NCBI GenBank assembly: GCA_001429255.1
Contig: LMJI01000001.1
Span: 1,715,256-1,779,255, forward strand
Length of the DNA stretch: 64,000 bases
Direction: 5' to 3'
DNA from: Cellulomonas sp. Root930
Lineage (GTDB): Bacteria; Actinomycetota; Actinomycetes; Actinomycetales; Cellulomonadaceae
A model generated the notes under the pieces. It did not search any database. It saw nothing but the letters and a program-made list of their open reading frames with translations, and was not told the DNA's origin. The stretch's first letter is position 1. Every line of letters starts with the position of its first letter. Below are positions 14,874 to 22,681 of this stretch, piece by piece. A program made the position numbers and the translations under genes.

Positions 14874-16678
14874 ACGCGAACCAGCTCGACCAGGACGATC
14901 GCCGGGTTGGGCAGGTCGACGTCGATCGAGGAGCCGTCCAGCGGCCGCTCGGTCACGGCCAGCCGGTCGGCCGCCCGCAGCGTGGCCCACTGGTCGTCGG
15001 TCGGCCAGTCGGCTCCCTCGGACAGCGACGACCACACGGCCGCGATGTTCGAGTGGTCCGCGTCGATCCGCGACTCCCGCACGGTCCACGACCCCGGCGG
15101 GAGCCCGTCCAGCACCAGGTGCACGGTCCGGTCCAGCGCGGCCGACCCGTCGACCTTGCCCTGGTCGAGGGTGCCGTTCCAGAGCGCGACGGCGACCCGG
15201 CTGACGTCGTCGTCGCCGTCACGCGACGCCCACGCCTCGACCAGGCTATCGGCGCCGTCCCCGGTCAGGGTCGCCGCCACCTCGTCGGACCCCAGCTGCT
15301 CCAGCAGCCACAGGGCCCACCAGCGCGGCTTGCGCAGCTCGCCGACCGTGCGCAGCCCGAACCCGCCGTGCAGCAGCCGCGGCGGGCGGCCCAGCTCCTC
15401 GAACTGGTCGGACACCACCCAGTAGGACAGGGCCTCGATCCGGCCGGCCGCGGAGCGCATCCCGCGCGCGAGGAACGCCGCGGAGAACACCCCGTCGTTC
15501 GCGTTGCCGAAGTGCGTCGGGCTCACGCCCCACTCGGTCCACCAGATCTCGGCGTCCTCGCGCCCGTGCCGCGCGAGCGTCGCCCGCAGGTCCAGCGGCG
15601 CGTTCCCGTAGGTGTGCGTCGAGACGAAGTCGACGGGAGCGCCGGACCCGGCGACGTGCTCGAGCAGCCCGTCGACCCAGCCTGCCGCGGCGGTCGACGG
15701 ACCCCCGACGACGAGCCGGTCGTCGACCGCGCGCACGGCGTTCACGGTCACGTCGTACAGGCGCCAGAACTCCTCACGCGTGCCCGACCAGAACACCTCG
15801 AGGTTGGGCTCGTTCCACACCTCGAACGACCAGCGCTCGCGCACCTCGTCCAGCCCGTAGCGCCGGACCAGGTGACCGACGAGGTCGGTGATCAGCGCAC
15901 CCCAGCGGTCCCAGTCCTTGGGCGGGGACACGATCGCGCCGTAGTCGAACACGGTCACGTCCGGGTCCGACGCCAGGTCGCGCGGCATGTACGACAGCTC
16001 GACCACCGGCCGCAGGCCCAGGGCCAGCAGCGCGTCGTAGGTGGCGTCGACGCCCGAGAAGTCGTGCACCGGCTCCCCGTCGACCTCGCGGTACACGCCG
16101 AGGTCGTCGCACAGGATGGCGTGCGCCCGGACGGTGGCGACCCCCAGCTCGTCGTGCGCCGCGCGCAGCGCACTCGTCAGGTCGGCGGAGATGCTCTGCC
16201 CGCCGACCGACTCGTCGCTGAGCAGCAGGCTGAGGTGCTCCGAGCCGATCATCGGCCGCCAGGGCCGGGGCAGCTCCCGGACCACGGTGTCGAGGTCCAC
16301 GAGCACCTCCACCACCGCGGGATCGCCGACGGGCAGCGAGGCGGCGACCACCTCGTCACCCCCCGGGCCCGTCACGTCGACGTCGGTCACGGTGGCCACG
16401 GTGTACCGGTGCGGGACGCCGGGCTCGCCGGTGGTGTCCGCGTACGGCCCGTGCGGCACCGCGAGGACGTCGCCGCCGAGGTGGTCCAGCGGGACCCCGT
16501 CACGGATCACCTGGTAGCCGACCGCGCCTTGCACCGGCTCCCAGTGCAGCGACACCTGGCCGACGCCTGGCGCGGCGTAGAGGCCCGCGGGAGGCGCCAG
16601 CACGGGGATCGCGCCGGCCGCCGCCGTGTCGGAGCGCCGACCGATCCGGTCCTCCCAGTCCGCGCGCGCGTCGGTCAC
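14870..16678 (-). CDS. GH39-family glycoside hydrolase with N-terminal FN3-like domain
   Basis: 602 aa, no signal peptide. Residues 25-115 look like a fibronectin III fold (VSLHWEPVQGAVGYQVIRDG). The TIM barrel carries acid/base E290 in FEVWNEPNLEVFW and nucleophile E382 in WWTEWGV, the clan GH-A arrangement of GH39 (beta-xylosidase, alpha-iduronidase and others). A C-terminal beta-sandwich ends the protein. GTG start, 4-bp overlap with the upstream stop. The FN3-like domain at the N-terminus of an apparently intracellular GH39 is unusual. Substrate unclear; beta-xyloside is the family default, but the operon does not look like a xylan system. Confidence 0.8.
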   Translation of the reverse strand: MTDARADWEDRIGRRSDTAAAGAIPVLAPPAGLYAAPGVGQVSLHWEPVQGAVGYQVIRDGVPLDHLGGDVLAVPHGPYADTTGEPGVPHRYTVATVTDVDVTGPGGDEVVAASLPVGDPAVVEVLVDLDTVVRELPRPWRPMIGSEHLSLLLSDESVGGQSISADLTSALRAAHDELGVATVRAHAILCDDLGVYREVDGEPVHDFSGVDATYDALLALGLRPVVELSYMPRDLASDPDVTVFDYGAIVSPPKDWDRWGALITDLVGHLVRRYGLDEVRERWSFEVWNEPNLEVFWSGTREEFWRLYDVTVNAVRAVDDRLVVGGPSTAAAGWVDGLLEHVAGSGAPVDFVSTHTYGNAPLDLRATLARHGREDAEIWWTEWGVSPTHFGNANDGVFSAAFLARGMRSAAGRIEALSYWVVSDQFEELGRPPRLLHGGFGLRTVGELRKPRWWALWLLEQLGSDEVAATLTGDGADSLVEAWASRDGDDDVSRVAVALWNGTLDQGKVDGSAALDRTVHLVLDGLPPGSWTVRESRIDADHSNIAAVWSSLSEGADWPTDDQWATLRAADRLAVTERPLDGSSIDVDLPNPAIVLVELVRV

Positions 16679-18228
16679 TTGACGACCCCCGCGCCGAACT
16701 CCTCCTGGCCGATGAGCGGACGCAGGACCTTCTCCACCTGCCGGGTGCCGAACGAGTCGTGCAGGATCCCGCCGCCGAGCACGTTGCCCAGCGCGCCCAG
16801 CACCATGCCCTGGTCGAGCGAGAGGTACCGCTCCGCCTGGGTGTTCGAGCGCACGGCGACCGCGTCGTAGAAGCCGCCGTCCCCGTACGCGCCGAGGACC
16901 GTCTCGATCTTGCGCAGGTTGTCGACGGCCTCGCGGGGCGCGTACGGCAGTGCGAGGAACGAGGCGTGCGGCGTGACGACGCCGTCACCGAAGGTCGGCG
17001 TCGGGTTGGTCGCCGGGCGGCAGCCCTCGTAGCCGGCGTCCACGTTCGTCTTCTCCGCGTCGGACGGGTAGCCCTCGGGGTTCATCCCGATCGCGTCGAC
17101 CCCGTAGACGTCGTAGTTGGCGAACGGGTCGCTGGCGGGGGAGAAGCCCCAGTAGCCGTACCCGGCCTCGATCAGACCGTGCTCGATGTGCGCGCGGACC
17201 GCCAGCGGGTGGTTGACGCCCCAGCTCTTCGGCGCCCACTCGGACTCCGGCACGAACAGGTCGGGCATGAGCTCCTCGAACATGTCGCCACCCCACGTCG
17301 GCACGATGTGCATGCCGCGGTAGGTGAACGCGCCCTCGAACACCTCGATGCCCTCGTACGTGCGGGTCACGCCGACCGGGCGCTGCTCCAGCCAGGCCCA
17401 GTCGCAGCTGGCCGGGAACGTGCGGGCGGTCGCGAAGTAGTGCGCGGGCGGGATCTGGCCGCGGGCGATGCCGATGTAGCTGGCGATCCGCGGCTCGGAG
17501 TTGGTGATGTCGTAGTGGTTCTTGGTGAAGTACACCGGCGTACCCGCGACCGTCCCGGGATCGGTCGCCTGGGGCGGCGGCGCAGCCCAGAAGCCGCCGC
17601 GCATGAGGCCGGGCTTGGTGCCCCCGAACTGGTTCGCGTCGTAGAACGCCGCGAAGTTCATCGGCTCCAGGAGCGCGTTGGCCTGCCGGCGCAGTGACGG
17701 CTCGGCGGTGGCGACCACCATGAGCGCGGCCGCGAACCACCCGTTGTCCACGCTCGACAGGAACGGGTAGATCGTCTCGCCGTTCGGGAACTGCGTGAGC
17801 TTGGCGCCGGTGGCCTCGTCGTACCAGTTGTAGAACATGCCGCTGGGCTCGTGGCGCTCCATCGTGGCGATCGTCGCGAGGGTCTGCGCCAGGCGAGCGC
17901 GAGCCTCACGCTTGCCGATGATCCCGAGCTCCTCGGCCGAGATGGTCGACCACAGGTACGCACCGATGTTCGTCGGCGAGGTGTAGCCGGACCGCGTGGC
18001 GGGATCGAGCGACGCGTCGATGTTGTCGGCCGGCAGACCCGTGGTCTCGTCCGTCATGGCGACGAACGAGGTCCAGGTGTCGTGCCCCCAGCGGCGCAGG
18101 TCGGCGCGGTCGTGCCGGGTCAGGCCGAGGTCGTCGTCGTGGTGCCGGCCGCCGGCGGAGGCGGTCGTGGCACCGGTGAGCAGGAGTGCGGCAGCCGCTG
18201 CTGCGGCCGCCAGAGGTCGGAGTCTCAT
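16675..18228 (-). CDS. Secreted DUF3131 / glycoamylase-like (GH144-like) protein
   Basis: 517 aa. Signal peptide MRLRPLAAAAAAAALLL...ASAGG (about 26 aa). Residues about 70-180 match DUF3131 (NIGAYLWSTISAEELGII, then TLATIATMERHEPSGMFYNWYD). The C-terminal half has glycoamylase-like (PF10091) features: GDGVVTPHASFLALPYAP and YLSLDQGMVLG near residues 405-490. Characterised PF10091 members are beta-1,2-glucanases (GH144), so an exo-acting glucanase role is a guess. As the only clearly secreted hydrolase in the operon it likely makes the oligosaccharide that the ABC importer takes up. Confidence 0.7.
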   Translation of the reverse strand: MRLRPLAAAAAAAALLLTGATTASAGGRHHDDDLGLTRHDRADLRRWGHDTWTSFVAMTDETTGLPADNIDASLDPATRSGYTSPTNIGAYLWSTISAEELGIIGKREARARLAQTLATIATMERHEPSGMFYNWYDEATGAKLTQFPNGETIYPFLSSVDNGWFAAALMVVATAEPSLRRQANALLEPMNFAAFYDANQFGGTKPGLMRGGFWAAPPPQATDPGTVAGTPVYFTKNHYDITNSEPRIASYIGIARGQIPPAHYFATARTFPASCDWAWLEQRPVGVTRTYEGIEVFEGAFTYRGMHIVPTWGGDMFEELMPDLFVPESEWAPKSWGVNHPLAVRAHIEHGLIEAGYGYWGFSPASDPFANYDVYGVDAIGMNPEGYPSDAEKTNVDAGYEGCRPATNPTPTFGDGVVTPHASFLALPYAPREAVDNLRKIETVLGAYGDGGFYDAVAVRSNTQAERYLSLDQGMVLGALGNVLGGGILHDSFGTRQVEKVLRPLIGQEEFGAGVVK

Positions 18229-18248
18229 CAGTGAGCCCTTCTCGGAGA

Positions 18249-19145
18249 TCAGGTCTTGAGGCCGGTGGTCGCCAGCCCCTGGACGAAGTGGCGCTGGAGC
18301 GCGAGGAACACGACCAGCACGGGGACGACGACCACCACGGAGCCCGCCAGCAGCAGGCCGTACTGGGTCGCGTTCTGCCCGACGCTGTAGAGCGCGAGCG
18401 CCACCGGCAGCGTGTACATGTCCTCGGTGCTGGCGACCACCAGCGGCCACAGGAAGTTGTTCCAGGAGCCCAGGAACGTGAGGATCGCGAGCGTGGCGAG
18501 CGCGGGCTTGCACAGCGGCATGACCACGCGCCAGAAGATCCGCAGCTCCCCGGCGCCGTCCACGCGGGCGGCGTCGATCAGCTCGTCGGGGATCCCCTGC
18601 ATGAACTGCCGCATGAGGAACACCCCGAACGGTCCGGCCAGGAACGGCAGGATCAGCCCGAAGTAGGTGTTGACCATGCCCAGGTTGCTCACCAGCACGA
18701 ACAGCGGGACCAGCGTCACCATCCCGGGGATCATCAGCGTGGCCAGCACCAGGCGGAACAGCCAGGTGCGCCCCCAGAAGTCGATCTTGGCGAACGCGTA
18801 CCCGAGCATCGAGCAGAACACCAGGTTGCCGAGCGTCACCGCGAGCGCGACGACGATCGAGTTGGTGAAGAACTGCGGGAAGTCGAGGCGCGTGAACAGC
18901 TCACGGAAGTTGTCCAGCGTCGGTGCCTGCGGCCACCAGGTGGGCGGGTTGGCGCGCAGCTCGCCCTCGGACTTGAACGACCCGAGCAGCATCCAGATGA
19001 ACGGGGTGACGACGAGCAGGAGCCCGACGCCCAGCACGGCGTAGATCCACGGCCGCGCCTGCGGCTCCCCGAGGTGCGAGCCCTCGGTCCCGCGGGGCTT
19101 GGTGGTCGGCCCGGTGGTGGTCGGCGTGTCGGTCACGGTGCTCAT
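18249..19145 (-). CDS. Carbohydrate ABC transporter permease, MalG type
   Basis: 298 aa with six transmembrane segments starting near residue 35. The coupling-helix EAA motif is DELIDAARVDGAGELRIFW near residue 195. FSML-type helix and WNNFLWPLVVAS belong to the CUT1 MalG/AraQ group. It is joined to the upstream permease by ATGA overlap. No ATPase gene is present in the operon, so it must share an ATPase (MsiK type) encoded elsewhere, as in Streptomyces. Confidence 0.93.
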   Translation of the reverse strand: MSTVTDTPTTTGPTTKPRGTEGSHLGEPQARPWIYAVLGVGLLLVVTPFIWMLLGSFKSEGELRANPPTWWPQAPTLDNFRELFTRLDFPQFFTNSIVVALAVTLGNLVFCSMLGYAFAKIDFWGRTWLFRLVLATLMIPGMVTLVPLFVLVSNLGMVNTYFGLILPFLAGPFGVFLMRQFMQGIPDELIDAARVDGAGELRIFWRVVMPLCKPALATLAILTFLGSWNNFLWPLVVASTEDMYTLPVALALYSVGQNATQYGLLLAGSVVVVVPVLVVFLALQRHFVQGLATTGLKT

Positions 19146-20152
19146 GCCGCAGCCCCCGTCTTGCGGAACCAGCGTCGTCGGCCGGTCGCGTCGTCGCGCT
19201 CGCCCAGCACCTTGAACTGGACGACGGTCAGCAGGACCACGGCGGCGAACAGCACGTAGCTCATGGCCGCGGCGACGCCGTAGTTGCCGAACCCGAAGGT
19301 GTTGTAGATCAGGTAGGCCACCGACAGCGTGCTGTTCAGCGGCCCGCCCTGGGTCATCACGAACGGCTCCTCGAAGAACTGCAGGAACCCGATCCCGGTG
19401 ATGACGCCGGCGAACAGCATGGTCGGCCGGATGGTCGGCAGGGTGATGCTGCGCAGCCGCTGCCACGCGTTGGCCCCGTCGAGCGCACTCGCCTCGTGCA
19501 GGGCCTTGGGCACGGACTGCAGGCCCGCCAGGAAGATGACGATGAGCGTGCCGAGCGAGCGCCACACCGACATCGCGATGAGCGACGGCATGGCCCACGT
19601 GGTGCTGCCGAGCCAGTCCGGCCCCTCGATGCCGAACCAGCCGAGCACCTCGTTGATCAGCCCGTTCTCCGGCTGCAGCAGGAACCGCCACACCACGGCC
19701 ACGGCCACGATCGAGGTGACGACCGGCATGTAGTAGCCGACGCGGAAGAACCCGGACAGCTTGGTGATGCCGGTGTTCAGGGCGATCGCGATGGCCAGCG
19801 CGAGCAGGATCGTCAGCGGCACCCCGACGACGACGAAGTAGAGCGTGTTGAGCGCGGCCTTCTGGAACAGCGGGTCGGTGAGCACGGTGGAGAAGTTCTC
19901 GAACCCGACGAGGTTCACCGCGAACGGGTTCTGCAGGTCGCGGCTCTTGATGTCGGTGACGCTCATGAAGAGCGACGACACCACCGGCCACGCGGTGAAC
20001 ACGAGGAAGAACAGCACGAACGGTGCTGCCATGCCCCACGCGGCGATGCTGCGCCGACGGTGCATCGGGGAGGAGCGCCGGAGCCGGGGGGCGGCCTGGT
20101 CGGCCGCCCCCGGGTTCCGCACGCCCGACCCGGAGGTCAGGGTCGTGGACAT
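19142..20152 (-). CDS. Carbohydrate ABC transporter permease, MalF type
   Basis: 336 aa, six transmembrane helices after a 38-residue cytoplasmic N-terminus. The EAA loop reads HEASALDGANAWQRLRSITLP, and the GGPLNSTLSVAYLIYNTFGF segment is typical of CUT1 MalF/UgpA-type permeases. It pairs with the MalG-type permease that follows and is 4 bp from the binding-protein stop. Confidence 0.93.
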   Translation of the reverse strand: MSTTLTSGSGVRNPGAADQAAPRLRRSSPMHRRRSIAAWGMAAPFVLFFLVFTAWPVVSSLFMSVTDIKSRDLQNPFAVNLVGFENFSTVLTDPLFQKAALNTLYFVVVGVPLTILLALAIAIALNTGITKLSGFFRVGYYMPVVTSIVAVAVVWRFLLQPENGLINEVLGWFGIEGPDWLGSTTWAMPSLIAMSVWRSLGTLIVIFLAGLQSVPKALHEASALDGANAWQRLRSITLPTIRPTMLFAGVITGIGFLQFFEEPFVMTQGGPLNSTLSVAYLIYNTFGFGNYGVAAAMSYVLFAAVVLLTVVQFKVLGERDDATGRRRWFRKTGAAA

Positions 20153-20156
20153 GGGG

Positions 20157-21428
20157 TCAGAGCCCCGTGCCGATCGACTCGGCCTGCTGCTGGATGGACG
20201 TGGCAGCCTCCTGCGGGTCCATGCCTGTCTTGCAGACCTTCTCCAGCTCGGTGTCGATGACGTTCGCGATCTGCTCCCACGTCGGGATCGACGGAGGCGC
20301 CTGGGCGGTCGTCATCTGCTCGCCGAACACGGCCAGCGCGGCGTCGTCGGCGAGGTCGCCCTCGTCCCACGCGGACTGCACGGAGGGAAGGTCGCTCGTC
20401 GTGGCGTACCACTGCGCCTGGATCTCGGGCTGGCTGAGCCACTGGACGAACTTCCAGGCGGCGTCGCGGTTCTCCGAGCTCTTGAACACGGCGAGGTTGC
20501 TGCCGCCGATGAACGACGCCGGCTTCTCGTCGGACGGGAGCGGCGCGAGCGTCACGCTGTCGACGAACCCCTCGCCGCCGGTGTCGTTGAGGATCCCGAT
20601 GTGCCACGGCCCGGACTGGAACGCGCCGATCTTGCCGGCGACGAAGTCGGGTTCGAGCGTGCCCTCAGGGAGCTCCTTGGGGGCGACACCGTCGGTGAAG
20701 AACGACTGGTAGTAGGTGAGCGCCTTGACGAACTCGGGGCTGTCGAACGTGAACTCGGTCTGCTCCTCGTTCATGATCTCCGCGCCCGCCTGCCACGCGA
20801 ACGGCAGGAAGGTCTGCCACGCGCCCGTCTGACCGGCCTGCAGCGAGATGCCCCACTGGGCGCCGGCCGACTGCATGCCCTTGGACGTCGCCATCAGGTC
20901 CTCCCACGTCGCGGGGGTCGGCGAGACGCCGGCCTGCTCCGCCAGCGCGGTGTCGACGTAGAGCACCCGGGTCTCGACGTACCACGGGACCGCGTAGGAC
21001 GTGCCGCCCACCTCGGTGGAGCCCCAGGCGCCGGGGAAGAACGTCGACTCGTCGATGAGGTCGGGCGGGGTCGGGTCCAGCCCGCCGCTGGTGGCGAACT
21101 CACCCATCCACGTGGTGCCGATCATCGAGACGTCGGGCACCTCGTCGGCCGCGATGGCCGTCGCGATCTTGTCGTGGGCCGCGTCCCAGGGGATGGCCGT
21201 GACGTCGATCGTGACGTCCGGGTTCTCCTCGGTGAACGCCTGGGCGAACTCGCCGAGGGCCTCGCCCTCCGTGCCCATCGCCCAGACGGTGACCGTGCCG
21301 CTGACGTCCCCGGTGGCGACCGCCTCGGCGGTGGCGTCGTCCGCTGGGGTGTCGCTCCGGCCGCAGGCGGTCAGGGCGAACGCCGTGACGGCCAGCGCGG
21401 CGACGCTGACGCGCGTGGATCTCCTCAT
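20157..21428 (-). CDS. Extracellular sugar-binding lipoprotein (SBP_bac_1)
   Basis: 423 aa. Signal peptide with lipobox ALTACG gives lipidation at C22. VTVWAMGTEGEALGEFAQAFTEENPDVTIDV is the standard CUT1 binding-protein opening, and AWKFVQWLSQPEIQ near residue 340 is the conserved closing element. It captures the sugar for the two permeases. Strong ribosome site GAGGAGG before the ATG at 21428. It follows lacI by 43 nt with no terminator, so it is likely read from the lacI promoter. The bound sugar cannot be named from the sequence. Confidence 0.92.
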   Translation of the reverse strand: MRRSTRVSVAALAVTAFALTACGRSDTPADDATAEAVATGDVSGTVTVWAMGTEGEALGEFAQAFTEENPDVTIDVTAIPWDAAHDKIATAIAADEVPDVSMIGTTWMGEFATSGGLDPTPPDLIDESTFFPGAWGSTEVGGTSYAVPWYVETRVLYVDTALAEQAGVSPTPATWEDLMATSKGMQSAGAQWGISLQAGQTGAWQTFLPFAWQAGAEIMNEEQTEFTFDSPEFVKALTYYQSFFTDGVAPKELPEGTLEPDFVAGKIGAFQSGPWHIGILNDTGGEGFVDSVTLAPLPSDEKPASFIGGSNLAVFKSSENRDAAWKFVQWLSQPEIQAQWYATTSDLPSVQSAWDEGDLADDAALAVFGEQMTTAQAPPSIPTWEQIANVIDTELEKVCKTGMDPQEAATSIQQQAESIGTGL

Positions 21429-21471
21429 GATGGTTCCTCCTCGAACCTGGACAGCCCCTCGTGGGGTCGTG

Positions 21472-22491
21472 TCAGGGGTGCGTGCCACAGCTGTCGCGGA
21501 CCACCAGGTCGGTGGCGAGCGACTCGTGCCGCGGCGTCGTGCGGTGTCCTGTGATGCGCTGGTCCAGCACCTCGGCGGCGAGTGCCCCGAGCGTGCGCAT
21601 CGGTTGGCGGACGGTGGTGAGGGCGGGGCGGGCGTGGCGCGCGGCCATGACGTCGTCCCAGCCGGTGATGGCGACGTCGACGCCGACCCGGAGGCCGACC
21701 TCCTCCGCCGCGAGGATCGCTCCGAGGGCGATCTCGTCGTTGGCGCAGACCAGGGCGTCGGGACGCTCCTCGCCTGCGAGCAGCCACGCCGCGACGCGCG
21801 TGCCCGACGCCTCATCGAACAGGCAGGGGGTCACGGTGGGCTCGATGCCGTGCTTGCCGAGGCCTTCGCGGACCCCGCGCCACCGCTCGGCGACGTCGGG
21901 GGACTCCTCCGGCGCCCCGAGGAACGCGACCCGGCGGACCCCGTGCCCGGCGAGGTGCTCGCCGAGGGCGCGTGCGGCGCTGAGCCCGTCCGCGCGGACG
22001 GAGTCGGCGGCGCCGACCTCGGGCCGGGCCACGACGACGACGGGGAGCCCGAACGCGGTGAGCTCCTCGATCACGTGGTCGGGGACGGTGCGGCCGAGCA
22101 GGACGAGCCCGTCGACGCGCAGGGCGAGGTCGCGCACGGACGACACGGGGTCGTCCCGGCCGTGGGTGGCCAGGACGAGGACGCTGCGGCCGAGCCGCGA
22201 GGCGGTCTCCTCGTACCCGAGCAGCACCTCGGCGTAGTACGGGCCGGACAGGTCCGGGAAGACGATGCCGTTGGCGGCGTGCGTGCGGGCGGCGAGCGAG
22301 GTGCCGGCGTGGCTGGGGCGGAACCCGAGCTCCTCCACGGCGGCGAGCACCTTCGCCCGGGTCGCGTCGGCGACGGGCGCCGACCCCCGCAGGGCACGGG
22401 AGACGGTCGCGATCCCGACGCCGGCACGCGCGGCGACGTCGTAGATCGTCACGGGCGTCCCCGCCCCTGCGTCCGTAGGAAGCGCTTTCAT
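21472..22491 (-). CDS. LacI-family transcriptional regulator of the sugar operon
   Basis: Up to 339 aa. The DNA-binding domain TIYDVAARAGVGIATVSRALRG and the hinge region FRPSHAGTSLAARTHAANGIVFPDL are intact; the C-terminal domain is a periplasmic-binding-protein fold with VCANDEIALGAI. The ATG at 22491 has no ribosome site, and its first codons lie inside an operator-like palindrome (22479-22490). An in-frame GTG at 22452, starting directly MTIYDVAAR and preceded by GGGGCGGGGAC, may be the real start. First gene of the operon running to 12676, so autoregulation through that palindrome is expected. Confidence 0.88.
   Translation of the reverse strand: MKALPTDAGAGTPVTIYDVAARAGVGIATVSRALRGSAPVADATRAKVLAAVEELGFRPSHAGTSLAARTHAANGIVFPDLSGPYYAEVLLGYEETASRLGRSVLVLATHGRDDPVSSVRDLALRVDGLVLLGRTVPDHVIEELTAFGLPVVVVARPEVGAADSVRADGLSAARALGEHLAGHGVRRVAFLGAPEESPDVAERWRGVREGLGKHGIEPTVTPCLFDEASGTRVAAWLLAGEERPDALVCANDEIALGAILAAEEVGLRVGVDVAITGWDDVMAARHARPALTTVRQPMRTLGALAAEVLDQRITGHRTTPRHESLATDLVVRDSCGTHP
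22479..22490. promoter_or_regulatory. LacI-type operator
   Basis: GGAAGCGCTTTC centred on AGCGCT, the core of most LacI-family operators. It overlaps the first codons of the longest lacI reading and touches the CRP-type site at 22491. It would allow the regulator to repress its own operon. Confidence 0.6.
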
Positions 22492-22506
22492 GTGATGACG
22501 GTCACA
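22491..22506. promoter_or_regulatory. CRP/GlxR-type site
   Basis: TGTGA-TGACGG-TCACA is a perfect match to the CRP/GlxR half-site pair with a 6-bp spacer. Its centre is 46 bp upstream of the GTG at 22452. It would link the sugar operon to cAMP signalling, and could also act on the divergent purL side, 176 bp away. Confidence 0.6.
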
Positions 22507-22681
22507 CGGCAGGACGAGGTTCGCAACTCGGACGGATCGCCCAGGCGGCCGCGCTCGCGGACGCCGGGTCCGACCGTCGACGCGCGCCGGTATCCTGTGC
22601 GCGTCTGCCGACGTCGGCTGGGCCTGTTCGCGCCACCGGGCACGCGCGGCGCCGAGCCACGGGTCTCCACCGAGGGAATCG

